Shown here: positions 34,695-45,753 of the stretch, piece after piece | Layout of the letters: each line of letters starts with the position of its first letter | Numbering within the stretch: position 1 is the stretch's first letter | Assembly (NCBI GenBank): GCA_003049465.1 | Contig: PYSS01000065.1 | Location: 69,230 to 133,229 of the forward strand | DNA: 64,000 nt | DNA from: Magnaporthiopsis rhizophila | Taxonomy: Eukaryota > Ascomycota > Sordariomycetes > Magnaporthales > Magnaporthaceae | Direction: 5' to 3' | Made by a program: the position numbers and the translations under genes | Notes under the pieces: generated by a model | Seen by the model: the letters and a program-made list of their open reading frames with translations, nothing else | Told to the model about the DNA's origin: nothing | The model's database searches: none

Positions 34695-35169
34695 GGTATG
34701 CATGCTGCCGGACGGTGGATGCCGTGAACGAACACGGCCACCTGATCCGGGACGGATGCTGGCAGACTTTTTATCTTTCTTCTTTATTCGTAATCCTTGC
34801 GATTTTTAACTCTTGTGTTATCAGACACCGTTGGCGTAGATGGCTTTTGTTATCAGCGTTTCTTGTATCATGAACTTCCATGGTTCTGTCTGTTTGGCTC
34901 CGCTTGAGCGAACTTTTTCCTGTGCCACGGAATGGGAAAGATCGATACCTACTCTCTGTTGTCGACTAGAGCACATGGCTGAGACGGAATAGACGGGTAT
35001 AGGGTTCAAGACGTATCTGGAGCAGATCACACTCGCCAAGCAAAGACCAGGCAGATATAGATAAAAGAAAAAGGACTTGGAACCGCATGTTTTGGCTGGC
35101 ATTGCATTGCGACACCTCAAGCTCCACCACGTAAACGCACCATAACGCATATGCCCAGCAACAGGTCCC
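34695..35169. other. Convergent intergenic region
   Basis: 475 nt of AT-richer DNA between the plus-strand CRY-DASH locus and the minus-strand hotdog gene; 3' UTRs of both are expected here. Nothing else seen. Confidence 0.6.
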
Positions 35170-36144
35170 TCAAAACTCATCACCAAGCGGCTTGAGCCCA
35201 AACCCGCTCGGCGTAACAAACAACGCCCTAGCCTCGACGCAGACCCTGCCCTTCAGATCCTCCACCGTGGCCATGACCCACACCTTGCGTGCCCGCTTCC
35301 CCCTCTCGGCCGGTTCCAGCTCCTCCTCGGCGACGGGCCTGCACCGTATGACAGAGAACCCGCAGACTTTTACGGGACGCAGGTACCGCACCTCGAGCCT
35401 GGCCGTGACGCCCGTCCTCTGCGGGAGCACGCCGAGCGCGCAGCGGCCCATGCTCTCGTCCAGCAGCGTGGCGCTCGCGCCGCCGTGCACCGTCCCCGGC
35501 CAGCCCGCCATGCCGGCGCCCGGGTAGACGATGCTCACAATCTCGCCAGTGTCGTCGGTGTTTGTGCGGAAGATGCGCTGGAACGGGATGCCGCGGCTGC
35601 CGGACAGCGTGTTGGAGGTGAGGTGGACGCGGCCCGGCGGGAGGGACGCGTATGCGTCCCACCAGGACCGGGTCGCGTTTGTGTTTGCGTTTGTGTTTGT
35701 GTTTGCGGCTGCGGTTAGAGACCGGACGATGGGGAGGGATTCGGCCTCGGCCCGGATCTGCGTCACCTGCGCGAGGTCGGCGTCGCTGCCGGGGAGAGGC
35801 GGCGGTGGTGGGCTGACCAGGAGCCGGGTGGAGGCGCCGAGCAGGGTCCCCAGGGAGAGGTAGATGTAGGTTGAAGGGCGGAGGTAGAAGGGTTTGGACC
35901 TGTTGCTGTTGTTGCCTGGTGGTGGTGGTGGTGGTGGTGACGGTGGTGGTGGGATGCCAGAGCTGTGAGTTTGCGGCAGGGGCGGGGATTGATTCGGCCT
36001 CGGAGCGCTGGATGAAAAGAGCCGGGAGGCGATGACAAAACGTGTCGCCGTGGAGGTGCCGTGTAGATACTTCCCCGCCAAGAGCCGGTGAGCCGATTGG
36101 ACCTTGGGCAAGAGACCGATTGGCCTTGGCATGAGAAGCGCCAT
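35170..36144 (-). CDS. Hotdog-fold thioesterase family protein, probably mitochondrial and membrane-anchored
   Basis: Single exon of 324 residues; 36144 is chosen because its context CACCATGG is a strong start and the next residues form a basic, hydroxyl-rich presequence. An in-frame ATG at 36204 would add 20 residues. Seen: a mitochondrial-type N-terminus rich in Arg/Ser (RFVIASRLFSSSAPRP), a Pro run, a predicted membrane helix (TYIYLSLGTLLGASTRLLV), Asn/Thr repeats coded by a GTTTGT-type repeat, then a 4HBT/PaaI-like hotdog with the motif GTVHGGASATLLDESMG and a second strand set ending RVCVEARALFV. The family (THEM4/PaaI-like) hydrolyses acyl-CoA thioesters; the substrate here is unknown. 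Confidence 0.88.
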   Translation of the reverse strand: MALLMPRPIGLLPKVQSAHRLLAGKYLHGTSTATRFVIASRLFSSSAPRPNQSPPLPQTHSSGIPPPPSPPPPPPPGNNSNRSKPFYLRPSTYIYLSLGTLLGASTRLLVSPPPPPLPGSDADLAQVTQIRAEAESLPIVRSLTAAANTNTNANTNATRSWWDAYASLPPGRVHLTSNTLSGSRGIPFQRIFRTNTDDTGEIVSIVYPGAGMAGWPGTVHGGASATLLDESMGRCALGVLPQRTGVTARLEVRYLRPVKVCGFSVIRCRPVAEEELEPAERGKRARKVWVMATVEDLKGRVCVEARALFVTPSGFGLKPLGDEF

Positions 36145-36635
36145 GGTGATTGGGGCGGTGGTTAATAAAACGGAGGGTTGACTTTTCATAAACCAGAGAC
36201 TCACTCAGCATTGAGGTCAAAAGTGAGTGAATCAATTGACGAGGACACACCCACTGAGATCAGCCAGCACACCCCACCACCCGCAGCGCAGGGGCCCTGG
36301 ACCTTGGCTCAGCCGCAACTGACTTAATCTCGACGACGCTCCATCAGAATACCTATCTGGTTTCAACCAATCCTTGAAATGAAAGAAGAACAAATCCCAG
36401 CTCCTGCCTTCGCACAATCCAGAAGACGTGATAAAGCACTTCCCCACTTCAGTGGTGGGTAAGTGCGCAAAACAACCTAATAACCCCCTCCCTTGAAACG
36501 TGAACAGCCCAAGTCCAATCCCCTATATAACCGTCATCCAGGACATGGCGTGTTCATATGAGCTCCTTACTTCCCTGGATCAAGTCTCTCAGGTACAAAT
36601 CCTCCTCTTCTGTCTGATGTTGTGAATCCAAATCC
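36145..36635. other. Intergenic region between hotdog and helicase genes
   Basis: 491 nt: hotdog promoter (minus strand) and helicase 3' end. No supported feature. Confidence 0.6.
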
Positions 36636-39265
36636 TTACACCCACGCACGAAGTCCCTGCGACCTGCCGCGGCACGTCTCAAAGATCTGCGCCAGATATG
36701 TCGTCGTCCTGGTCACCCGGTCGGCCATCGGAATCGGCATCACGTAGATCTCGGCCTGACGCGCACGCGTGGTTGCCACCGCAAGGCGCTTGGGGTCGTC
36801 GAGAAAAGGCGTCGGCCGTGTGCGGACCAGGTCGATGAAGACCATGTCCGCCTCGTGGCCCTGCACCGTATCCACCGTCCTGGCCTCGATCCTGGGCAAA
36901 GCCTTCTCGGCCTCCGCGATCCTTGCCACTATCTCTTGCTCCTCTCTCGCACTGAATTCGGTCGCGCCCGAGCTCACGCTCTCAGAGTCCGCAGAGTCGT
37001 AAGCAGAGTCCGCGCTTCTCGCCCGAGTTATCTGGCGATGAACGCACTCTCGGATCTGCTCACGGAGCGCCTCGCGGAGCTGCTTGACTGCGTTCTTGTA
37101 CCTCAAAAATGCCTCCCTGTACGGCGCGATGATGAGGATGCTGCCGGGCGACTTTCCATCCACCGATCGGAAGTTCTTATCCATCATTAGCTCCTTGCAG
37201 CGCGCGAGGACCCACACTTGGTGGCTGGGGTGATACCAGCTCTTCGCGACCTCGACGGCCGGCTGGTTCGCCAGCTGGTGAACCACAAGCCGAGGAACAT
37301 AGACGTTGGCGCCCGAGGTAAAGCGCTCTAGCCACGTGCGGAGGTATCTGGTCGACGGAGGCAGGATCTCGTCCTCGGGGATTCCAGTGACCATGCGGCC
37401 GTTGTAGAAGATTGCCGACGGCATCTGGTGAAGGCGACCGTAAGCGCGGTGGTTCATCAAGAGCTCGTGCTTGATGACATCGGCGTGGTAGGCCCGCTCC
37501 ATGATGGACATCTTCATCTGGGTCTCCCACGGGTTCTTGTTCACCGAACCCACGTAGCAGCCCGTCTGCCGGAAGTCGCCGGTGAAGATCCAAGCCATCG
37601 GCTGGAAGTGCGCGATGGCGATGAGGTTTGCCAGCTCTCTGGCATGCGGCGCCTCGTCGAAAAGAACGATATCGGGCGTGTATTTCCCGCCGGCCAGGTT
37701 CACGGCGGCAACAGGAGTCGAGGCCACAAAGTCGACTTCGTTCAGCGTGTCCTTGTACAGAGTGTAGGTTTCGTCACGGAGCTGGCGCATCTTGTCGAAG
37801 CAGGGATCCGAGAAATACTCCTGCAGAAGCTCGTCGAGCTCCGAGTATTCGTCCTTGTTCTCCGCGAAGCGCTGGAATGCGATCTGGTCGAGAGTGGGAG
37901 CACGGCAGCTGGTCTTGGTCTGTGACGGACGCACGTCGTGTGCCGCCGCCTGCGCCTGGAGGAGGAAGTTGCCCGCCATGGTTTCCTGGTTGGCTTCCTT
38001 CTGATCCGTCTTGTCGGCCATCTCGGTCTCGGCTCCGTGTGTCTTCTTGCGCGACTTGAGACCCTGGTCGTACTCGCGGCCCCATCCTACAGTTGACCAT
38101 GGATGTTAGCTTAGATCGAAACCGGAAAGAGACCGGAGGAGAGACGGTCAAGAGGTAAAAGGGAAGGGTTTAGTTGCTCACCGAACATGCGAACAATCTT
38201 CTTGTCGTCGCCAAGGTCTTCGGATATCTTGACGCACTTGTTTGTCGCGTCATCAACAGGGCTGTTGATGTCGAGAAGGTAGAGAATTTTGACGCGGCGC
38301 TTCTTCTCGTCGCCGTTCTCGTCGGTATAAGTTATTGGGGACGCCTGGGCCATGGCCGTGATGAGCATATTGAAGAAGGTTTTGCCTCCGCCGGGACCAC
38401 CAGGAACGATGCCGACACCACAGGGGAGATTGGCAAGCAGGTCGATAAAGGCCGCCTTCTGGACCGGGTTAAGGCGCTTGGCCAAGTCGCTGAGCTTCTT
38501 CGGTAGGGCATCTGGGTTGTCAATAACGTGCTGCATATGCGGCAGCTTATCTTCGTCGAACAGGTTGACGACAAACGATGGATCTTTGAACGTGCGGATC
38601 CATGTGAACACGTCACGGGCGCGGTCGCTGTCGTCCCCCCAACCCTGGATCAAGGCGTCTAGAGCGCCAAGCTCAGCCTTGCTGGTGACATCGGCATACT
38701 CGTCGAGACTGATGGTCGAGTACGTCATGTTGGCGTCACAAAGGTTCGGAATGCCGCCGGTGACAGTACAGTCGGTCTCCATGACCGGGATCAGGACGGT
38801 TTCGGTGAGGACGCACGCGGGCATGGAGACCTGGAAAACGCCGTAGTCCTTCAGCAGGCCGTGCGGCAGGTCGATCCTGACCGCAACCCAGTCGCGAGTG
38901 GCCGGTTCTCGACCGGCGGGCCCATTGTTGAGGGCGATCATGCAGCGATCGCCGGCCTTGGGGAAGCCGTCGAGCTTTCCCTTCATCTGGATCGCGAAGA
39001 TCCAGTGTTGCTTGCCGTCGGAGTTCTCGAGACGGCACACCACCCACGTGCGGAACACGTGGTTCGCCTTGTTGAACTTTTCGACGATGCCCTGCTCCAG
39101 GGACATCTCGAACTCGGTGCCCGACCGGTAGATGCTGGCGTACTCGTCGACAGAGTCGAACGTGTACACCGGCTTCTTGGAGCCGGGCCGGGCGGCAGGC
39201 GAAGGGCGACGGGCCCGCGGCAGGTGAAGGCGCGCAAGCGCCGCCAGAGCATCGTCGGCTGGCAT
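36636..39265 (-). CDS. DNA2/NAM7-like superfamily 1 helicase (Upf1-like) domain protein
   Basis: Nucleic-acid-dependent ATPase of the SF1B Upf1-like group; the cellular role is not recognisable. Exons 39265-38182 and 38086-36636 (95-nt intron with GTGAGC donor, GCTAAC branch, TGTAG acceptor), 844 residues. An upstream in-frame start at 39376 would add 37 residues. Seen: an N-terminal region of about 270 residues without a motif I recognise; motif I GGPGGGKT near 288; motif II as DEAP near 503 (Upf1 proper has DEAG/DEAA); a GDFRQTG motif III; a motif IV/V region with DTVQGHEADMVFIDLVRT; and motif VI VATTRARQ. A Ser/Asp/Glu-rich insertion (SADSAYDSADSESVSS) splits the second RecA domain. No Cys/His zinc domain of Upf1 is visible. 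Neighbours give no functional hint. Confidence 0.9.
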
Positions 39266-40521
39266 TGCGTCTTGAAGAAGAATGGGTCTTTCCAGAAGAC
39301 CCGAGCGTACAAAGGGCGTGGGCGGCAAGTGGCTGGTAACAAGAAGATGCTGGCAAGGTCGTGTCTCGCGCGACAAAGGCTATGGTTCTGCGGATACAAA
39401 GTCCTCAAGGAGTCAGCGGTCTGGCAGAAAGAAAAAGTGTTCTGATATACTGATGTGGAGAAGATGATCGAAATGTTTTACCTGATATCTATCGGATTTG
39501 TGCGGGTGGCGGGAGCAGAAACGACGGCGAGATGGAAAAACTTGTGCGGCCGAGAGAAAAGGAGAAAAGGAGAAAAAAAACAGAAGAGGGAACCAGGGAG
39601 ATTGGGCTGGTTTGAATCCTCAGCTGGGAGGAAAAACACACGTCCCACAACCGCGTCGGATCTCAATAAAGGGAAGGAGCGGCCAGCGTGAGGGCGGCGG
39701 CGCAGGAGAAGAGCCCCGCTCTCAGCCAATGAGAGCCACGGATCTGATGTTACTGCCCTCCTCGGGTCTTCCCGCAGGCAGACTCATCCGTATACTATTG
39801 TTCGCCTATTCAGTTATATCGTTGAATAGAGGGAGAAGCGGGGACCTCCCGTACGGCCGGACAGGGACAATATTAAGTAGTGGGCAGAAAACACGTCATT
39901 GGGCCCCATGCCAACCCCCTCAGAAAGGAGATGTGTCGTTCAGCAAGCAGGGGTTGACGCAACGGGTGGAGGGAAGCCGGAGAGAAATTTCCTTTTGATA
40001 CCATGCAGGACCAGCTTGTGACAATACGTAGGTGTCCGCCGAGCACACCATGGCAAATCTAGGTACTCGGCCGAGACGTGGACTATCAGATGGGCGGTAG
40101 CCTGTCGATGAGCAGATCTCCCCACCCTTTAGCAGAGAGGAGCATCCGCCGCCTTGTCACATCTATCTCACATATGTCTCAGCAGCTGCCTATGATACGC
40201 ATCACCGGCAGAAGACACTCGGCAGCATCAGAAGACCAGAACAGCAGCAACAAAAACTCCAGCCATCACGTTATTTTCCCATCCTCTCCCAATCTAGGTA
40301 AACAGATGATGCCACTCGATAAATATAGAAATTAAAAAAAAAAAAAAAAAGAAAAAACACATACAGATAGACAAGCGGGAAAACAGCCAGAAAAAAAAAC
40401 CTCCCCAGATACACTTGTCCGCTGGGAGACGGAGCAGTAGCAAACAGCAAGATCGACCTGAATTTACATTAGACCTATACGGTATGTTTGTGTCCGAAAG
40501 TGGCTAAATGTGTTGTTGGCC
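39266..40521. other. Intergenic region between helicase and F-BAR RhoGAP genes
   Basis: 1.26 kb: helicase promoter (minus strand) and RhoGAP 3' end, with an A17 run at 40334-40350. The minus-strand sequence just 5' of the helicase could extend its coding frame to 39376. No other feature. Confidence 0.6.
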
Positions 40522-43104
40522 TCAGTCCTCGTCAAAGATCTGCAGCGTGTTCTGCAATATCGTATCCACGACGCGAACCTGCCACCCGGCGTCCGAAATG
40601 TCGCTGTTAGCGCCCGTGCCCATGAGCGTGGGGCCGAACACGATGGCCAGGTTCTGTGAGTTCATCCGGTTCGTGTGCGAGTTGTCCATGACGCGGTGCA
40701 GGTGCAGCGTCAGTGCCCGCAGCGTCGCGTAGTTGGGATCTGGCAGGTTGTTGATGATGGCATGCAGCGAATCGCGGCGTACCGTCTCGTCGTCGCTTTC
40801 TATCGCAGAGAACAGGGTTTGATATGTGAGCAAGGAGGCATTGGAACTGAGGCTTGTTTGCCATGTGATGGGTCAAGAGGAGTCAAGTAATAGTCGGGGG
40901 TAAGACTCACTGGCTGCTTCTATAAATGCCGTATAGTGCTCCCGCGTCAAAAGGGGATCAGGCAAGTCACGTAGGAATTGCTTCAGAAGACCAGCAACGC
41001 TGTTGACATCGTGGAAGAAATTCTCGGGATTCCTAAAGTCGAGATTCGGCGAGTCCGAGTCTAGAGCGGACCGAAGATTGATATCAGAAATTGCACCGTT
41101 GGGACGAAACAGGGGGCAATGGAGGGGTGTGCTCCAGACATACTCGTATCAAACATCCCCTTCAGCTTGTTCACATGCGGCACCGACCCCGAGAGCCTGT
41201 ATATGCCCTCGACGGTCAGGCCGTAAAAGTCCACAGCTGTGATACACTGGTACACAACCTGCGGCACCGCGAGACCGTCCCTCTCGTACAGGCGAGCCAG
41301 CGACACACCAAATACGGGACGGGTTGGCGCCCGCGGGGGTGAGTGGTTCCGCCCCTGAGAGAACCCGCCCGACCCCGGCCGTTCAACCCCGCCCGGCTGG
41401 TGCTGCATCAACGGGTTGGGATGCCCATGAGGACCACCAGTAGGGCCCTGCTGCTGAGGGCCCTGTTGGAACGGAAGTGCCCCTAGTTGCGGCGGCTTTT
41501 GCGGGGCCGGGGGCCCGTAGGGAGGGCCCGAGTTCTGTCCCGTGTTCCGCGGCCCATATTGCTGCTGTTGTTGCTGCTGCTGTTGCGGCTGTTGCTGCTG
41601 ATGTGGTGGTGGTGGTAAGGGTTGATGTTGCTGGTGTTGCTGGTGCTGTTGGTTCTGTTGATTCTGCTGTTGCGGTGGTGGCTGGTGCCCTGACTGTGAC
41701 GGCAGACTGGAGTTGCTTAGCAGGCTGTTGTGGCTGAAGTTACGTTCGTGCCCCTTTGATGCCGGCCCTCCCATGGCTGGGCCGGGACCCATGAGCGAAG
41801 GAAAGCTAGAAGAGCCGGGCGCGCCTGGCTGAGAGGCCATGTTAAACTGTGAGCCTGGCGGACCATAAGGCCCTTGACCTAGTGGCTGCAACGTGGCTGG
41901 CCCCGAGTGTGACGGGCCCCCAAGGACTGCATGTCTTTCGTACTTGGGCTCGCCGGTCCGCGGCGGCACGCTCTTGTGGTGGCTGACCACGAAATCGGTC
42001 ATGTCGCGGTCGTTGTTGATGGCGGCCACGATGTCGCGGAGGCTCTTGACCTCGGCGTCCTTCTTCAGCGGACTGATACTCAGGCCGTTGCTCAGGAGAA
42101 GCTTCTCGTTGAAGGAGGCGAACTTCTGGATCTGCAGGGTCAAGCCGGCGTCGCACTCCCGGATGGTGTCCTGGAGAGCCTTGATGGCCTCTGGCCTGGT
42201 GGTGCGCATCAGCTCGGCGCGCTCTGCCTGCAGCAGATCGACGCGCGAGCGGTAGTCCTGGTCGGCGCCCTGGACCTTGCGTAGGAGATCCTCCTCGTGC
42301 TGGGCGGCCGACTTGGGGCCCTTGAAGCCGAACATCTTGCCGCCCTTCTGGGAGTCGCCGGTGCGGACGCGGTCGTAGTCTTCGGCCAGGGCGTCGTACT
42401 TGGCCTTGGACTTGCGCACGCTGGCCTCTATGTCGGCGACGCGCTGCTCAGCGGCCAGCCCGTTCTGCTTCCAGCCCTTGCGGTTCTTGTCGGCGTATGT
42501 GTACAGCTCCACGAGGTCGTCATGCATCTGGTGCAGCGACGACGAGAACTGCAGCCCGTTCTGCGCCATCTTGTCGTGAACCACCATCATGCCCGAGTAT
42601 GCATCGGCAAAGGTGCCCTGTCTGTGGTCCGAGTGCAGCATCGTACTCTGCGACATCTTACACAGCTTCCTCAGGCCCGTCGCGAGGTCCTCCTCCAGAA
42701 TCGCCCGCTTCTTGAGGAATAGTGCGAACTCCTGGGACGCGCAATGGTGGGGAGTGAACAGTTAGTATGCGAGCGAGAAAGAAGCGCAGCAGGAAGCGCG
42801 ACGGGGAACGCACCTTTGTTGAGCTTATCGACTGCTTTAGCCTCGCCAACAACGTGGAGATGCCGACTTCTGACTGGAGCACCTCCTGGACCTGCCGCTC
42901 GGCCTCGGTGTCGGCAGCGTCTGGGGCGGCAGGGGGCGCGGGCTGGGGCGCGCCGGTGGCGCTACCGTCGTTCTCGGAGCCGGCGGTGCCCGGAGGTGCT
43001 CCCAGCGGCATGCTGCCAGATCGCTGGCGGTTGTGGTTGTCATTGTCGTTGCTGTCCAGTTGGTACAGGGACAGCTCCGGGTATTGGGATGGCTCGGAGG
43101 CCAT
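40522..43104 (-). CDS. RGD1: F-BAR and RhoGAP domain protein (Rgd1-like)
   Basis: GTPase-activating protein for Rho-type GTPases that binds curved plasma membrane; yeast Rgd1 acts on Rho3/Rho4 in polarity and cell-wall stress. Four exons: 43104-42814, 42731-41144, 41060-40911 and 40799-40522, giving 768 residues. Introns are 82, 83 and 111 nt (GTGCGT, GTATGT, GTGAGT donors; one ATACTAAC branch). Seen: a Pro/Ala-rich N-terminus; an FCH/F-BAR coiled-coil domain at about 80-350 ([17 protein letters not shown] start); a Gln/Pro/Gly-rich linker including a poly-Gln block; and a RhoGAP domain from about 545 with the catalytic arginine loop GIYRLSGS, then [12 protein letters not shown]. The C-terminus is short after the GAP domain. 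Confidence 0.95.
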
Positions 43105-45753
43105 GGCGGGCTATCGGGTGTGTTTTGTTTGGGGTATCGAGCTCGGTTTGTGATTGTCCTGCGGTTTCTTGGCGAGGCGCCGCAGGTGCTAGAGAGGATC
43201 GGGGGGTTGTTGATCTGGTTTAGTCGGGGTCGATCGGTTGGTCGTCAGGGCGGGTAAACAGCAGCCATGGAGTTGAAGCTGTGTCTGGCACGTGTCGCGG
43301 TGGGCTCCCGGATTCCCCTCCCTTTTGGTGATGGCTCCACGCAGCGGTGCCAGCCGATCGACGTCGAATTCCGGGTAGGCGCAAAAAGGAAAAAGGCCAG
43401 TAATAACTTCCCGACCGGGAACCGGAAAGGCCGCAAGCTGTCAAGTCTGCCGTGCGTTAGACTTTTGTTTTTGGCCGTCGTCGAGGGCAGGGCTTGAAAC
43501 GGACAGGAATTATGCGCGCGTGGGCGACGGTGGGACGAAGCGACGGCCGTTGGGCAAAGAGATGGACGTGTCCGGCACGAACGAAGGGACCCTGACTGTC
43601 GGGCTCGAAACAAAAAAAAAAAAAAAGAGGCGACACGACGACGACTTCAACGGCGAGACTGGCGGCACGGCTCGGCTGGGCGAGGCCAAGCTGCTGCAAC
43701 TGCTCAAAGTGGCGCTGACCCCACTACCCAGGCTGGTCCCGCGCCCCCGGATTGGATGGCAGCCAGGGGCGCCTGTTCAGGTGGCGGGCTCGACTTTTGG
43801 AACGCCAGGGGTCGGGCCAGTGGGAGTGACTTTTTTTTGATATTTTTTCTTTTTCCAGGAGTTTCTCTGCAGCGTCTTCCGACAACCTAGTCTAGACGGC
43901 TCATGCCTTTCAAACGCAATGGCCGTGGGTTCCCTGCAGCCAGGCGTGCACAGCCTGGAGCCGTTTTCTGTCGTTTCCCAAACGCACAGGCGATCGTTCG
44001 GTTGTGACTCCCGGCGTTCAATCGTTCCATTGCATGTGTGGCTGCTCTGCGTGGTGCGCTGACGTATGCGCCGCCCGCCACTAACAGACGACGCTACCAT
44101 CCATGACAGCAGAAAAACCGTTGAACTTGGCGGATCCCACGACACCGTGCTAGCTCCTCGTGGGACTGGTTTGGTACCTCCAGTCAGGTGGCGTTTTCTT
44201 TGCATGAGCAGATGCAGACGCAGAATACAAGCCAGATGCGTCCGCGCGAGTCACTGGTCGTGGCAGGGCTTTGCATGTAAAACTATCCTATGGCATACGG
44301 CACATGGTATCCGGGTTTGGGGGTCGATGACGAACCAAGCCCTTCCCCGTCAGGCACACTCTTGAAACAGCACGGCGGCTGGCTCGGCACCCAACGTAAC
44401 GACACGCGGTATCTGCTAGTTGGCGGTTGTTGAGGCGAAATCCATCCCGAGTAAGGCGGAATAGATCTCGGTTCGGATGAGAGGCCCAGATCCCGCCGCC
44501 CAAGGCGAGCACGGGGCTTCTCTCCTTCTCATGGCAGCCCACTACCTACGGCGCGCGGGGAGACAACGCAAAACAAGAAAGAAAAAAAATTATGGCACGC
44601 ATATAAACCTTTATTGCTTCCCTGTATGCTACCTCAGACACTGGCCGCTCCAACCTGATGAAGTGATCCCCACTGGCGATCCCGAGGCGATCGCGTCTCG
44701 GAAATGGCGTTTGGAGAGGGTCTGACGGTATATTTACTGTGCAGCATCTCCTCACATACTCCAGGTGTTCGTCGGATTGTTCTGCATGTACATTGATGCG
44801 GCTCCGCGGTCAAAAGTTGGAGTGCTCGCCTATCTGCAATCACATCTTACATCCATGTAGTTTGGGCGATCTTCATCGCATGTCTTGCAGGAGGGTGTGG
44901 GGGACGGGATAGGCCTCCTACCTGAAGATCCGATATATATCAGGGTGTTTTTGTTTTTGTGCCGAATGTCTGGACGAGCACTCGTAACAAAAACTGTCTT
45001 CTCGCAGATGATAAATACCGATGATAGGAGTCACCCGGAAAGTACCGACGTTGTTAGAACAACATTAGTGCGCGCGTGCGCTCAGTGAAAGGGTGCCACA
45101 GCGAGATTGGAGGAACGCCCGTTGGGTGATCGCCTCGATGTACATGGGGCCCTGTTCCTAGGCTCTCCCTTGGGCAGATAGATCCTGCTCCCTCAGTGCA
45201 CAATTACAAAGGATCCTTTCCCAGATCGCAGAGATCGCTTAAGGTATCTATCACTTTTGGAGCTTTCCGTGCCGCAACAGCAGTCCCGGCTCTACCAATA
45301 AAGACAAAAATTATATCATCGACAGTTGCAAGAGAGCGCAGAATAGAACGTAATTGCAGCATTATAAAGTAAAAGAAACGGTCAAAACGCACGACGCCGG
45401 TATAAATTACAGCCTTCGCCCTTTTGTTTTCCTCCCTACTCCGCCCCGTCCTCATTAGTAGTATGGATGGAAACCGCCGCCGTGACACCGCCGCCCCGGA
45501 TCGCCATGCCATGTTCCTCTTTCCCGACCCCAACCAGCCGCATATGCAAATCTTCCAGTGTAGCGTACCCAGAGTAAGTTCATCATGTACAAAGTAACGA
45601 AAAAGAATGCCAAAGAAATGCTGCGGATACCAAGAAGCGAAGAGGATAGAAAGGAAAAGAAAACAAGAATAACCTGTAGTCTTCAAAGGGGATAAGCAGA
45701 AAGAAAAAAAAAATTCACATCCGCCGCCTGCCGCCATTATCAAAACAGCCCAA
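43105..45753. other. 2.6 kb intergenic region between RhoGAP start and myosin 3' end
   Basis: Contains the RhoGAP promoter (minus strand), an A15 run at 43612-43626, and an AT-rich segment after 44.5 kb probably carrying the myosin 3' UTR. A 179-codon minus-strand frame (45204-45743) directly after the myosin stop lacks family resemblance and looks like chance openness in UTR. No RNA gene seen. Confidence 0.6.

Noticed and set aside
34211..34873. 220-codon frame (+1 relative to CRY-DASH) over the CAG-rich region
   Set aside because: Ala/Thr-rich reading of a CAG/CAA repeat; shadow of the in-frame Q-rich sequence.
45204..45743. 179-codon minus-strand frame directly after the myosin stop
   Set aside because: Phe-rich and unlike known proteins; best seen as chance openness in the myosin 3' UTR.
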